Shown piece by piece: positions 1-7,402 of a stretch of DNA of 64,000 nt. Origin of the DNA: Ktedonobacter racemifer DSM 44963 (lineage in GTDB: Bacteria; Chloroflexota; Ktedonobacteria; Ktedonobacterales; Ktedonobacteraceae); assembly GCF_000178855.1 (NCBI RefSeq), contig NZ_ADVG01000002.1, positions 1,550,001 through 1,614,000 on the forward strand, given 5' to 3'. Within the stretch, counting starts at the first letter, position 1. Every line of letters begins with the position of its first letter. The notes under the pieces are model-generated. The model was not told the DNA's origin. It searched no databases and saw only the letters and a list, made by a program, of their open reading frames with translations. The position numbers and the translations under genes are program-made.

Positions 1-1101
1 GCCCGGGCCGCAAGCATTCAATCGATCACACCGGGTAATCATCGCCAGGTTGTGTATATCGTCAATGAAGGTCCGGACAGCGCTCCAACCCGGGGAACAC
101 TCAAACGCCGTGATATCGATGATAACGCCAGAGGCACACCTATCATAGGCATACCCAACCTGCATATTGACGAGGGCGAACTTACACGAGATGGTCAATG
201 GATCACTTATATCTTGCGTACCAATGGTATCAGTCAACTCCGCCTGGTCCGCGTGGACGGGCAGGAACAACAGACGCTCTATTGTGCCCCTGCCAATACT
301 CATATAGGCGATATGCAGCTTTCATACAATAGCCAGAACCTGGTCTTTAATCAGTACCCCAGTAATGGCGGCAAGCCATCACTCTACCAGCTCAACCTGG
401 CTTCTGGGAAGCTACAACTTCTCCTGCAACCACAAAGTAACCTGGCGTATATGCCAGTCACCTGGCTGGACAATACCCACATCCTTTTGACCTCGTTTAT
501 CCCTAACGCGGATGCTCCTCGCAGCGACCTGTATACATTGGATATCACGCAAGGCCCTGATCAACATGATGCCAACCTGCAAAAGCTCTTCAGCCAGAAT
601 TGGAACTGTGGCAGTTTTGATGTGAGCTACGATACGACAAAGCTCTTTGTCGCCAGTTGCGACACCAGCAATGGACTTTCAGCCAACGAGCCAACTACAA
701 TTAGCGTTCTGCCCTCAACGGGTGGCACTCCGCAACCCATCGCACATCTCGATCAGGTCGTCACCATGCTACGCGCCATCTCTCCCACCACGCTGCTACT
801 CCTGGTCGAGAACGGCAGCGGGGATACCAGCAAGAACGGTCTCTGGCGGATGAATACCGATGGAACGGGCCTCACACGCCTCTCTAATGACACAACCGGC
901 GGTCAGTCACTCTGCCCCTATTCTCAGTATGCCTGGTCGAATGTCTCACAGGATAGCAAGCTTTTTGCCTTGCAAGAGACCAATCCCCATAGCGCCAACC
1001 GCAAGATGTACTATGGACTCCTCGATACGGGCAATCTGACCGCCTTCGCGGATATCTCCGATGGCACAGATATGCGCCTCGTGGGCTGGACCCTCTACTA
1101 A
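1..1101 (+). CDS. TolB/WD40-like beta-propeller protein, 5'-truncated by window edge
   Basis: The reading frame is open from the first base, so the gene begins upstream; the GTG at 52 lies inside it and need not be the start. The visible 366 codons hold repeated blade-like units, for example 'DGQWITYIL', 'SYNSQNLVF' and 'DTTKLFVAS', each followed by hydrophobic strands and G-[TK]-x-x-x-L turns. This is the pattern of TolB/DPP-IV type six- or seven-bladed propellers (PD40/WD40-like). No catalytic serine hydrolase domain follows; the protein ends in the propeller with 'VGWTLY'. In related bacteria such propellers are often the extracellular C-terminal part of membrane-anchored sensor or kinase proteins, but the N-terminus is missing, so the role is unknown. 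The propeller fold is likely; the function is not assigned. Confidence 0.75.
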   Translation, partial: ARAASIQSITPGNHRQVVYIVNEGPDSAPTRGTLKRRDIDDNARGTPIIGIPNLHIDEGELTRDGQWITYILRTNGISQLRLVRVDGQEQQTLYCAPANTHIGDMQLSYNSQNLVFNQYPSNGGKPSLYQLNLASGKLQLLLQPQSNLAYMPVTWLDNTHILLTSFIPNADAPRSDLYTLDITQGPDQHDANLQKLFSQNWNCGSFDVSYDTTKLFVASCDTSNGLSANEPTTISVLPSTGGTPQPIAHLDQVVTMLRAISPTTLLLLVENGSGDTSKNGLWRMNTDGTGLTRLSNDTTGGQSLCPYSQYAWSNVSQDSKLFALQETNPHSANRKMYYGLLDTGNLTAFADISDGTDMRLVGWTLY

Positions 1102-1119
1102 TTGGTACATCCGGCAAGT

Positions 1120-1220
1120 TGTAGGGTCCATGCTAGCAAGGACTCGCCCGGCCCGCGGGCCGATGCCCTGGCACAGATAAGGTCACTTCGCTCACAGTCC
1201 ATGCCAGCATAGACCCTACA
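1120..1220. repeat. ~100-bp element with GTAGGGTCC terminal inverted repeats
   Basis: The left end (1120-1143) and right end (1197-1220) are inverted copies of about 24 bp with three mismatches, both beginning TGTAGGGTCCATGCT. A GC-rich inner hairpin (CGGCCCGCGGGCCG) lies near 1150-1163. The right 38 bp recur at 14390-14428, so this is a dispersed non-coding element. It lies downstream of the propeller gene and may also fold as a terminator. Confidence 0.6.
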
Positions 1221-1311
1221 GGCGCTTGCTCTCTTACATTTGGGAAACACATTAATTAGTAGCAGTACATACCCACTACACTACTTGTCCGTTCCTATTT
1301 ACTCGGGTGCT

Positions 1312-1354
1312 TACCTGAGAGTTTTTCAGGTGCGAACTGAACATCTCTCAGGTA
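1312..1354. promoter_or_regulatory. Candidate operator: three TCAGGTR heptamers upstream of the cupredoxin gene
   Basis: TACCTGA (1312-1318), TCAGGTG (1326-1332) and TCAGGTA (1348-1354) form two alternative inverted repeats: ACCTGA-N7-TCAGGT, and a 10-bp TACCTGAGAG/CTCTCAGGTA pair. A -10-like TATAAT lies at 1377-1382, so the sites would sit just upstream of or over the promoter. The 11-mer CTCTCAGGTAG recurs at 22931-22941 upstream of an ABC-transporter operon. Regulator unknown. Confidence 0.4.
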
Positions 1355-1413
1355 GACGCCGGTGCTAACCGATACTTATAATAGGACCAGGACCACAAAA
1401 GCACATCATCTGC

Positions 1414-1443
1414 GCAGGGTGCCGCCTTGTGGGTAGGCCCTGC
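1414..1443 (+). promoter_or_regulatory. Leader hairpin before the cupredoxin gene
   Basis: GCAGGG (1414-1419) pairs with CCCTGC (1438-1443) between the TATAAT at 1377 and the ribosome-binding site at about 1460. It may modulate translation or mRNA stability; no known riboswitch motif was recognised. Confidence 0.3.
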
Positions 1444-1475
1444 CATTCTATTAATTTCCAGGAGATTCTTGAACT

Positions 1476-1853
1476 GTGAAAAAGCTGATCGCACTACTCC
1501 TCTTCTGTTGCACAGTCGCCACGCTCTTTGCGGCCTGCGCTACGGGAGGCAACACGAGCAACCTCCCCAATAGCGTCCATATGAAAGAACTGACCTTTGA
1601 ACCCGCCTCCATCACCATCCATAAAGGCGAGAAGGTCAATATTGTCAATGATGTCTCCATGGTACACGTTATCGCGAACGGGACCTGGCAGGATAACACG
1701 GCCAAGGCCCTTACCGAAAATGGCGCTCCCCAGGTCAATGTCCAATTTAATGGGAACGACAGCCAGGCCGTTGGCCCCTTTAATACCGCCGGAACCTTTC
1801 ATTTCTACTGCACCGTCCATCCAGGGATGAACCTTACCGTCGTGGTGAAATAG
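1476..1853 (+). CDS. Cupredoxin-domain lipoprotein (blue copper protein)
   Basis: The 125-aa protein starts with GTG, preceded by AGGAGA about 10 bases upstream. It has a lipoprotein signal: Lys-Lys, a hydrophobic stretch and the lipobox LFAA-C21, so it is probably tethered to the outer face of the membrane. The mature part is a single small cupredoxin domain with a complete set of type-1 copper ligands: His64 (MVHV), then Cys112, His115 and Met118 in 'FYCTVHPGM'. It therefore likely binds one copper ion and carries electrons or stores copper outside the cell. It is monocistronic, closed by a strong hairpin, and separated from the osmoprotectant operon by about 250 bases. The partner oxidase is not in this window. 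Confidence 0.88.
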   Translation: MKKLIALLLFCCTVATLFAACATGGNTSNLPNSVHMKELTFEPASITIHKGEKVNIVNDVSMVHVIANGTWQDNTAKALTENGAPQVNVQFNGNDSQAVGPFNTAGTFHFYCTVHPGMNLTVVVK

Positions 1854-1911
1854 CTAGCAAGCAAAAAGCAGCGGGAGGGGCAAGCCCCTCCCGCTGCTTT
1901 TTGCTTGCTAG
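1854..1911 (+). terminator. Perfect hairpin terminator after the cupredoxin gene
   Basis: A 58-bp perfect inverted repeat starts immediately after the stop codon. Its 28-nt arms (CTAGCAAGCAAAAAGC...) are separated by AA, and the descending arm contains TTTTT. Confidence 0.8.
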
Positions 1912-2106
1912 CCGCCAGGCAACGACATATCTCAACCAAATTATAAGCCGTTTCGTATAATATAGAGAGGTTTTTTTGGGCATAAAATGGCTCATCCATT
2001 GTGTTATAGACTGTGGTGAGCAATTTTCTGTGCCAGCTAGCCCGGGGCTATTGGTCTTTTCGGTATTTTAAAGATAGTAAGCTAAGACGAGGGAGTTGTT
2101 TTATTT

Positions 2107-3126
2107 ATGGCGACCATTGCCTTTCAAGAGATTACCAAGCTCTATCCCAAGACGCAAAAACCGGCCGTCGATGCCGTTAGCTTTGAAGTACCTGAAGGAA
2201 GTACCTGCGTGCTTGTTGGCACCTCTGGCTCCGGTAAGACCACCCTTCTGCGTATGGTAAATCGTTTGATTGAGCCGACCTCGGGTGCGATCATCATCGA
2301 TGGCAAGAATGTGCTCAAGGAGAACACTATCCAGTTGCGCCGCCGCATTGGCTATGTTATTCAGCAGGTGGGTCTCTTCCCCCATATGACGGTAGGGGAA
2401 AATGTCCGCGTCACCGCTGAAATCGCTGGGGGCTGGGAGAAACAGCGCCTTAACAAGCGCGTTGATGAGCTATTGGACCTGGTGGGGCTGCCACCGGCGG
2501 ATTATCGCAAGCGCTTCCCACGCCAGCTCTCTGGTGGACAGCAGCAGCGTGTTGGCCTGGCCCGCGCCCTGGCTACCGACCCGGCGATTCTACTCATGGA
2601 CGAGCCCTTTGGCGCCCTGGACGCAATTACACGCGCGCGCATGCAGGACGAACTTCAGCGCATTCAACGCGACGTACATAAGACCATTCTCTTCGTCTCA
2701 CATGATATCGATGAGGCATTTAAGCTGGGCAACCAGATCGCCGTCATGTCTGAGGGCAAGCTGGTACAGATCGGCTCGCCTGTGGAACTGCTCGCGCGTC
2801 CTGCTAATGGGTTTGTCAGTCAGCTCGTGGGCGCGGATAATACGCTGCGCCAGCTACAATACCTGCCCGTTTCAACAGCGCTTGATAACCGGCCTGAGGC
2901 GGTTTCGTCGGCACACTGGGGCGATGCGGCTACCTGCTCACCAGATGCAACTCTGCTTGATGCAATGCTTCAACTCCTCTCCACCGGCTCTCCCGCACTC
3001 ACCGTCACCAGCTCTGACTCCACTCAACCTCAAGGCAACATCACCCTTGCCAGCATTAACCGCGAGATTTCACGCCATCGCGGCCAGCAGTCCCAGCCTA
3101 ACCAGCCAGAAGGGTCTCGCGCCTGA
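2107..3126 (+). CDS. opuCA: Osmoprotectant (glycine betaine/choline-type) ABC importer, ATP-binding subunit
   Basis: The 339-aa ATPase has Walker A GTSGSGKTT (about residue 38), a Q-loop 'VIQQVGLFPH', the signature LSGGQQQR, Walker B 'ILLMDEPFGALD' and the switch His in 'FVSHDIDEA'. The 'LFPHMTVGENV' stretch and the downstream genes place it in the OpuCA/ProV group of quaternary-amine importers. After about residue 240 there is only a short, degenerate CBS-like region ('CSPDATLLDAMLQLLS') in place of two full CBS modules, so ionic-strength sensing through CBS domains may be reduced. It is the first gene of a four-gene operon with two permeases and a binding protein. Osmotic-stress import of compatible solutes is inferred from this gene set. 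Confidence 0.88.
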   Translation: MATIAFQEITKLYPKTQKPAVDAVSFEVPEGSTCVLVGTSGSGKTTLLRMVNRLIEPTSGAIIIDGKNVLKENTIQLRRRIGYVIQQVGLFPHMTVGENVRVTAEIAGGWEKQRLNKRVDELLDLVGLPPADYRKRFPRQLSGGQQQRVGLARALATDPAILLMDEPFGALDAITRARMQDELQRIQRDVHKTILFVSHDIDEAFKLGNQIAVMSEGKLVQIGSPVELLARPANGFVSQLVGADNTLRQLQYLPVSTALDNRPEAVSSAHWGDAATCSPDATLLDAMLQLLSTGSPALTVTSSDSTQPQGNITLASINREISRHRGQQSQPNQPEGSRA

Positions 3127-3196
3127 TTCTGTCTCGCAAGGCTTACACATGCCGCGATGATGTATTCCATTGCGCTTTTGAAGGACGAGGAGTGTT

Positions 3197-3853
3197 ATGC
3201 ATTATTTACTAAGCGCTTACAATTATGATCTGACGGACCCAGAGAGCATCCCAAACCTGCTTTCACAACATGCCTTCCTGGTGGGAGTCAGTATGCTGAT
3301 CTCGCTGGTTATCGCGATCCCACTTGGAATCCTGGTGTCGCGCTATCGCAAGCTGGCGCTGCCCGTGATTACGTTTATGGACCTGCTGTATACCATTCCC
3401 GGTCTGGCCTTGCTAGGAGTGCTCATCTCCATTACGGGTCTGAGCTTTACGACGGCTATTATTCCGCTCATTCTCTACACACAACTGGTGCTGATTCGCA
3501 ATACCTCCGCCGCGCTCAATGGCATCGATCCGCTCTTAATTGAGACGGCACGCGCGATGGGTATGAACGGAACGCAGCTCCTCTTTCGCGTGACCCTACC
3601 CCTGGCGCTACCGGTAATTATCGCGGGCATACGCATCGCAACGGTAACCATTATCGGTATCGCGGCCCTGGCATCCCTGGTAGGTGAGGGCGGCCTGGGA
3701 GACCTGATCTTTAAAAACATCACCAGCCGCGATATGGATGCTGTCCTGGCAGGAGCTATTCTGCTCAGCCTGTTCGCGATTGTGACCGACCTGCTACTGC
3801 TGGGCGTCCAAACCCTGCTCAACCGTGGTCGTAGCGCGCTTTCGGTGGCATAA
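3197..3853 (+). CDS. Osmoprotectant ABC importer, permease subunit 1
   Basis: The 218-aa integral membrane protein has about five or six hydrophobic helices. The cytoplasmic coupling motif 'ETARAMGMNGTQLLFRVTLPLALP' fits the EAA motif of BPD_transp_1 (MetI-like) permeases. The sequence 'YTIPGLALLG' in the third helix is typical of the OpuCB/OpuCD/YehW group. A GAGGAG ribosome site precedes the ATG by about 5 bases. It lies 70 bases after the ATPase gene and 24 before the second permease; the two probably form a heterodimer. OpuCB and OpuCD cannot be told apart by inspection, so no symbol is given. Confidence 0.88.
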   Translation: MHYLLSAYNYDLTDPESIPNLLSQHAFLVGVSMLISLVIAIPLGILVSRYRKLALPVITFMDLLYTIPGLALLGVLISITGLSFTTAIIPLILYTQLVLIRNTSAALNGIDPLLIETARAMGMNGTQLLFRVTLPLALPVIIAGIRIATVTIIGIAALASLVGEGGLGDLIFKNITSRDMDAVLAGAILLSLFAIVTDLLLLGVQTLLNRGRSALSVA

Positions 3854-3877
3854 GGGAGAGGAAGAGAGGTCTTACGT

Positions 3878-4546
3878 ATGAACAGCATCTGGAATTATAT
3901 CGCCGATCCGTCGCATAACTTTCTCTATGAGACGACGACCTACCTGCAAATCTGCGCCTTTACCATTGTGATCGCTATTGTGATCGGTGTCGGCCTGGGG
4001 GTCGTGGTCTCACGCAGCGCCATTCTAGGCTTTATCGCCATCAACCTTAGTGGCTTGATGCGCGCCATCCCGATCATTGCCTTCTTAATCGCGGTTCTGC
4101 CCTATCTAGGCCTGGGCTTTACACCTGCGGCGGTGGCACTGATCATTCTGGGCATTCCACCCATTTTGCTCAACACCTATACCGGGCTGCGTAGCATCGA
4201 TGCGGCCATGATCGACGCCGCCAGGGGCATGGGTATGACCACCTGGCAAATTATTCGCCGCGTCCAGGCCCCACTCGTGATGCCCATTATTGCCGCCGGC
4301 ATTCGCACGTCCGCGATCCAGATTATTGCTACCGCGACGCTTGCCGCCTTTATTGGTGCCGATGGGTATGGCGTCTATATTGTCGATGGCCTCTACAAAC
4401 TCGACAACACCGAGATTCTCGCTGGTGCGATCCCGGTCGCGATTATCGCCTTGATTGTAGAGGGCTTCATGGAGATTCTGCAACGTGTGCTCACTCCCGC
4501 AGGGTTGCGCGAGTCGAGCAGCACGCCGCAGTCTCAGGTTTCCTGA
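3878..4546 (+). CDS. Osmoprotectant ABC importer, permease subunit 2
   Basis: The 222-aa permease is a paralogue of the preceding gene. It has a hydrophobic helix pattern and the EAA loop 'DAARGMGMTTWQIIRRVQAPLVMP'. The motif 'MRAIPIIAFLIAVLPYLGLG' corresponds to the 'YTIPGLALLG' segment of subunit 1. It is 24 bases downstream of subunit 1 and in the same operon. The C-terminal tail is Ser/Thr-rich and probably cytoplasmic. Confidence 0.88.
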   Translation: MNSIWNYIADPSHNFLYETTTYLQICAFTIVIAIVIGVGLGVVVSRSAILGFIAINLSGLMRAIPIIAFLIAVLPYLGLGFTPAAVALIILGIPPILLNTYTGLRSIDAAMIDAARGMGMTTWQIIRRVQAPLVMPIIAAGIRTSAIQIIATATLAAFIGADGYGVYIVDGLYKLDNTEILAGAIPVAIIALIVEGFMEILQRVLTPAGLRESSSTPQSQVS

Positions 4547-4556
4547 TCGATCCCTC

Positions 4557-4588
4557 GTGTTTGCTCTCCTTCCCTGGAGAGCAAACAC
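4557..4588 (+). promoter_or_regulatory. Intercistronic hairpin between permease and binding-protein genes
   Basis: GTGTTTGCTCTC pairs with GAGAGCAAACAC around a short loop, with no following T-run. In ABC importers such hairpins often protect the downstream binding-protein mRNA or attenuate transcription; that role here is inferred. Confidence 0.45.
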
Positions 4589-4630
4589 GATCTATTCTTT
4601 GTGATTTTCCAAACAAGGAGAAGTTTTTTT

Positions 4631-5584
4631 ATGTCCTTACGTTCACTAAAAACCAAATCTGCTGGGGCCTTGATCCTGGTCCTGCTGATGCTGCTCTCAG
4701 CCTGTGGCACAAGCGGCAATTCATCCTCCAGCAACACTGGCAGCGGCAGCACCACCAAAGGCAACCTTGTCGTCGGCGGCAAACTGGACGTAGAGTCGCA
4801 ATTGCTCACCAAGATGTATACGCTCCTGCTGCAAAAAGCTGGCTACAAGGTCACGGAGAAACCCGCCCTGGGCAATAGCAATATCGTATTTCAAGCCATC
4901 AGTAGTGGCTCAATCGATATCTATCCTGAGTTCACGGCCACTGGCCTGAACAAGTTGCAGGTGCCCACCACCTATGATCCCCAGAAGGATTACCTGGCGG
5001 TAAAGGATGGCTTCGATAAGAACTATAAATTGACCTGGCTGGATGCAGCCCCGCTCAACGATGGCTATGCGCTCTGCACCTCGAAAGAGACCTCACAGAA
5101 GCTTGGTATCACCTCTATCTCGGATGTGAAGGCCAAGGCTTCGCAGTTGGCGCTGACCTCACCCAGCGATGGTGTCTCGTTCGTTGACGGTCTACAGAAG
5201 GTCTATGGTCTCACTACTAAGAGCTTCAAGAGTACCCAGACCGTCGACTATGCCCTGGGCTTCGATGCTGTGAAAAGCGACAAGGCCCAGATCACCGTCT
5301 GCTACGGTACGGACGCGACCGTGCCCCAGGGTGGCTTCGTCTTCTTGAAGGACGATAAGAACGGCTTCCCGGCCTTCAATCCCGCCCCTGTGGTGCGCAA
5401 CGATATCGCCCAGAAGTATCCTGATATCGCCTCGGTGCTCAATCCCCTGGCGCCCAAACTGACCACCGATGTCAGCATTCAGTTGCAGACTCAGGTGGCG
5501 CAGAAGAAAAGCGATGGAGCCTCGGTCTCACGTGCTGTGACCCTGGTCGCCACCGATTTCCTGAAGCAGCAGGGCCTGCTCTAA
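4631..5584 (+). CDS. opuCC: Osmoprotectant ABC importer, substrate-binding lipoprotein
   Basis: The start is placed at the ATG at 4631, ten bases after AAGGAG; an upstream GTG at 4601 would prepend ten residues ahead of the signal peptide. The 317-aa protein has a lipoprotein signal ending LLSA-C25, then a Ser/Gly/Thr-rich linker. The remainder is an OpuAC/YehZ-type binding domain: 'LVVGGKLDVESQLLTKMY' at the start, 'GSIDIYPEFTATGL' (the Asp-Ile-Tyr-Pro-Glu motif of this family) and a C-terminal 'LNPLAPKLTTD' helix. It delivers quaternary amines such as glycine betaine, carnitine or choline to the permeases; the exact ligand cannot be read from sequence. It is the last gene of the operon and is followed by a terminator. 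Confidence 0.9.
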   Translation: MSLRSLKTKSAGALILVLLMLLSACGTSGNSSSSNTGSGSTTKGNLVVGGKLDVESQLLTKMYTLLLQKAGYKVTEKPALGNSNIVFQAISSGSIDIYPEFTATGLNKLQVPTTYDPQKDYLAVKDGFDKNYKLTWLDAAPLNDGYALCTSKETSQKLGITSISDVKAKASQLALTSPSDGVSFVDGLQKVYGLTTKSFKSTQTVDYALGFDAVKSDKAQITVCYGTDATVPQGGFVFLKDDKNGFPAFNPAPVVRNDIAQKYPDIASVLNPLAPKLTTDVSIQLQTQVAQKKSDGASVSRAVTLVATDFLKQQGLL

Positions 5585-5597
5585 GCAAACACATTAC

Positions 5598-5648
5598 AAA
5601 GAGAGAGGGTGTGTGGGCAGCGTCGCCTCCACATCCTCTCTTTTTGTT
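5598..5648. terminator. Terminator between the importer operon and the convergent molybdoenzyme gene
   Basis: AAAGAGAGAGGGTGTG pairs imperfectly with the CACATCCTCTCTTTTT segment, followed by T-rich sequence. It lies between two convergent genes and can serve both. Confidence 0.7.
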
Positions 5649-7268
5649 TTATTTCACCTCAATAGTGACCTTGTGGTAGCCGGTCGAGCCTTTGGGGACT
5701 GTGCCCTGGATCTTCCCCGTTTGCACCTCGCCTAAACCGTTGGTCATCCGGCAGGCCAGCGTGTAGCGGCCCGCCTGCTGCGGCCTCCACTGCCAGGTCC
5801 AGAAGACCCAGGCATCTTTGGAGAGCCGCGTGGTGAGCGTGGCATCATTCCATGTCTGTCCATCGTCGGTGCTAACCTCGACACGCTGGACGTCTTTGTC
5901 GCCCCCATAGGCGATACCACCAACCTCAACGCTTGCCCCCACGGCAACGCTTCCTCGCGGATAGTCAATGCGACTGGTCATATGGAGCGGACCATTATAC
6001 CAGCCCTGGTCTGAATAGAGGCCGCCGACAAAATGATTGGTCAGTTCGACGCGCGTGAGCCACTTGGGATTCTCCTCACCGTAGCGCCCGGGAATCAACA
6101 CACGCATGGGGTAGCCATGCTTCTGCGGAACCTCCGCCCCGTTCATACGCCAGGCGAGCAGGGCATCCGCCTCCAGAACCTCTTTGAGCGGTAGGCTGAC
6201 AGTATAGCCATCGACGCTATAGAAGGCGACATGCGTGGCCTCGGGCTGCGCGCCTCCATGTTGCTCAAGCAAGGTTTTGAGTGTGACTCCCTGCCAGATG
6301 GCGGTTCCCATCAAATGCCCACCTGGACCATTGGCGATACACTCCAGGGTGATCGCGCGCGAGGTCGAGGGCAGGCGCTGCACCTCATCATAGGTATAGG
6401 TGCCTCCGCGCTTGACCAGCCCATTCACCTCCAGGCGCCACAGGTTAATATTAGGATTAGGGTCAACAGTGTTCTGCGTGACGATGTAGTGTCCGTCATT
6501 AGGTGTAATGGGAACAGTCTTCTCCCCATTGGAGACCGTCTTGATGCCATCATAGGCCGCGTACTCGTTGAGATAGCCCCGTAGCAGGCCCGCCGCACCG
6601 CCCGCGCTCACCAGGCCCAGCGCAGCCATGCCCACACGCGAGAGCGCCTGCCTGCGCCTGCGTACACCCTCTTCCTCATTCTCAGCCGCTTGCTTTGGCA
6701 GGAGCAGGCGGTAGAGGAGACAGAGCGCGATACCGTACACAGCGAAATCGAGCAGGAACGCCAGGTCAGTCACGAAGGTTGCCCATAGGACAGGTAGACC
6801 GTAGTGGTTCTGTCGCACCTCGTCATTGAAGAGCAATACGCCTGTGAGGGTCATAAGCAGGGTCAGCAGCAGCGCGACAACCCACTCTCTACGCCCAGGT
6901 CGCGCACCTTGCGCGGGGAGCCGCACCCGGACCAGGAAGGCATACACCAGGCCCAACACTGTACCAATGGCGATCATGGTCAGCAGGGCCAGTCCAAGCG
7001 GCGTCGTCTTCGAGTTGGGAGAGAACATGATTAAGAGCCGGATAAAAGTACCAACATCAATATGTTTGAGAACATAATCCCCGAATAGTTCCGGGGGCGT
7101 TGGCGTGCCAGCAACGAAGAACAGCACGCCCATGGTAACCACGGCCAGAAGGCTTGCTATCAGACCTGCACATAGTCCCCATAGTGAAGAGAAGAGGATG
7201 GCTCCCGCCCTCGATAGAGATTTAGGAGACGCGGAACGTGGACACTCTTGCGTTTGTTTGTTTTGCAT
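5649..7268 (-). CDS. Membrane-anchored sulfite-oxidase-family molybdopterin oxidoreductase
   Basis: The start is taken at the ATG at 7268 (MQNKQT...), since the 15 upstream codons have no better ribosome site; this gives 539 aa. Residues about 20-205 hold five hydrophobic helices with basic loops. From about residue 225 the protein is a soluble sulfite-oxidase-type catalytic domain: 'LECIANGPGGHLMGTAIWQGV' carries the Cys that would ligate molybdenum, and 'RVLIPGRYGEENPKW' is the conserved cofactor/substrate loop. A C-terminal Mo-co dimerisation domain ('VEVSTDDGQTWNDA', 'WTWQW') follows. The catalytic part is probably extracellular. No cytochrome gene is adjacent. Substrate (sulfite, methionine sulfoxide or another) is unknown. 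It is divergent from nothing close and convergent with the importer operon. Confidence 0.85.
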   Translation of the reverse strand: MQNKQTQECPRSASPKSLSRAGAILFSSLWGLCAGLIASLLAVVTMGVLFFVAGTPTPPELFGDYVLKHIDVGTFIRLLIMFSPNSKTTPLGLALLTMIAIGTVLGLVYAFLVRVRLPAQGARPGRREWVVALLLTLLMTLTGVLLFNDEVRQNHYGLPVLWATFVTDLAFLLDFAVYGIALCLLYRLLLPKQAAENEEEGVRRRRQALSRVGMAALGLVSAGGAAGLLRGYLNEYAAYDGIKTVSNGEKTVPITPNDGHYIVTQNTVDPNPNINLWRLEVNGLVKRGGTYTYDEVQRLPSTSRAITLECIANGPGGHLMGTAIWQGVTLKTLLEQHGGAQPEATHVAFYSVDGYTVSLPLKEVLEADALLAWRMNGAEVPQKHGYPMRVLIPGRYGEENPKWLTRVELTNHFVGGLYSDQGWYNGPLHMTSRIDYPRGSVAVGASVEVGGIAYGGDKDVQRVEVSTDDGQTWNDATLTTRLSKDAWVFWTWQWRPQQAGRYTLACRMTNGLGEVQTGKIQGTVPKGSTGYHKVTIEVK

Positions 7269-7402
7269 ATAGGTTCCCTGACTTCTGTTTGAGCATAAGG
7301 AAAAGACACACATCTCTCTTCGCTGACACGCTTAATGATACCTGCTTTTGCAACCTAAAAAATTTTTCCCGACCGACGCTGCTAAAGCACGCGTCGTGCC
7401 AC

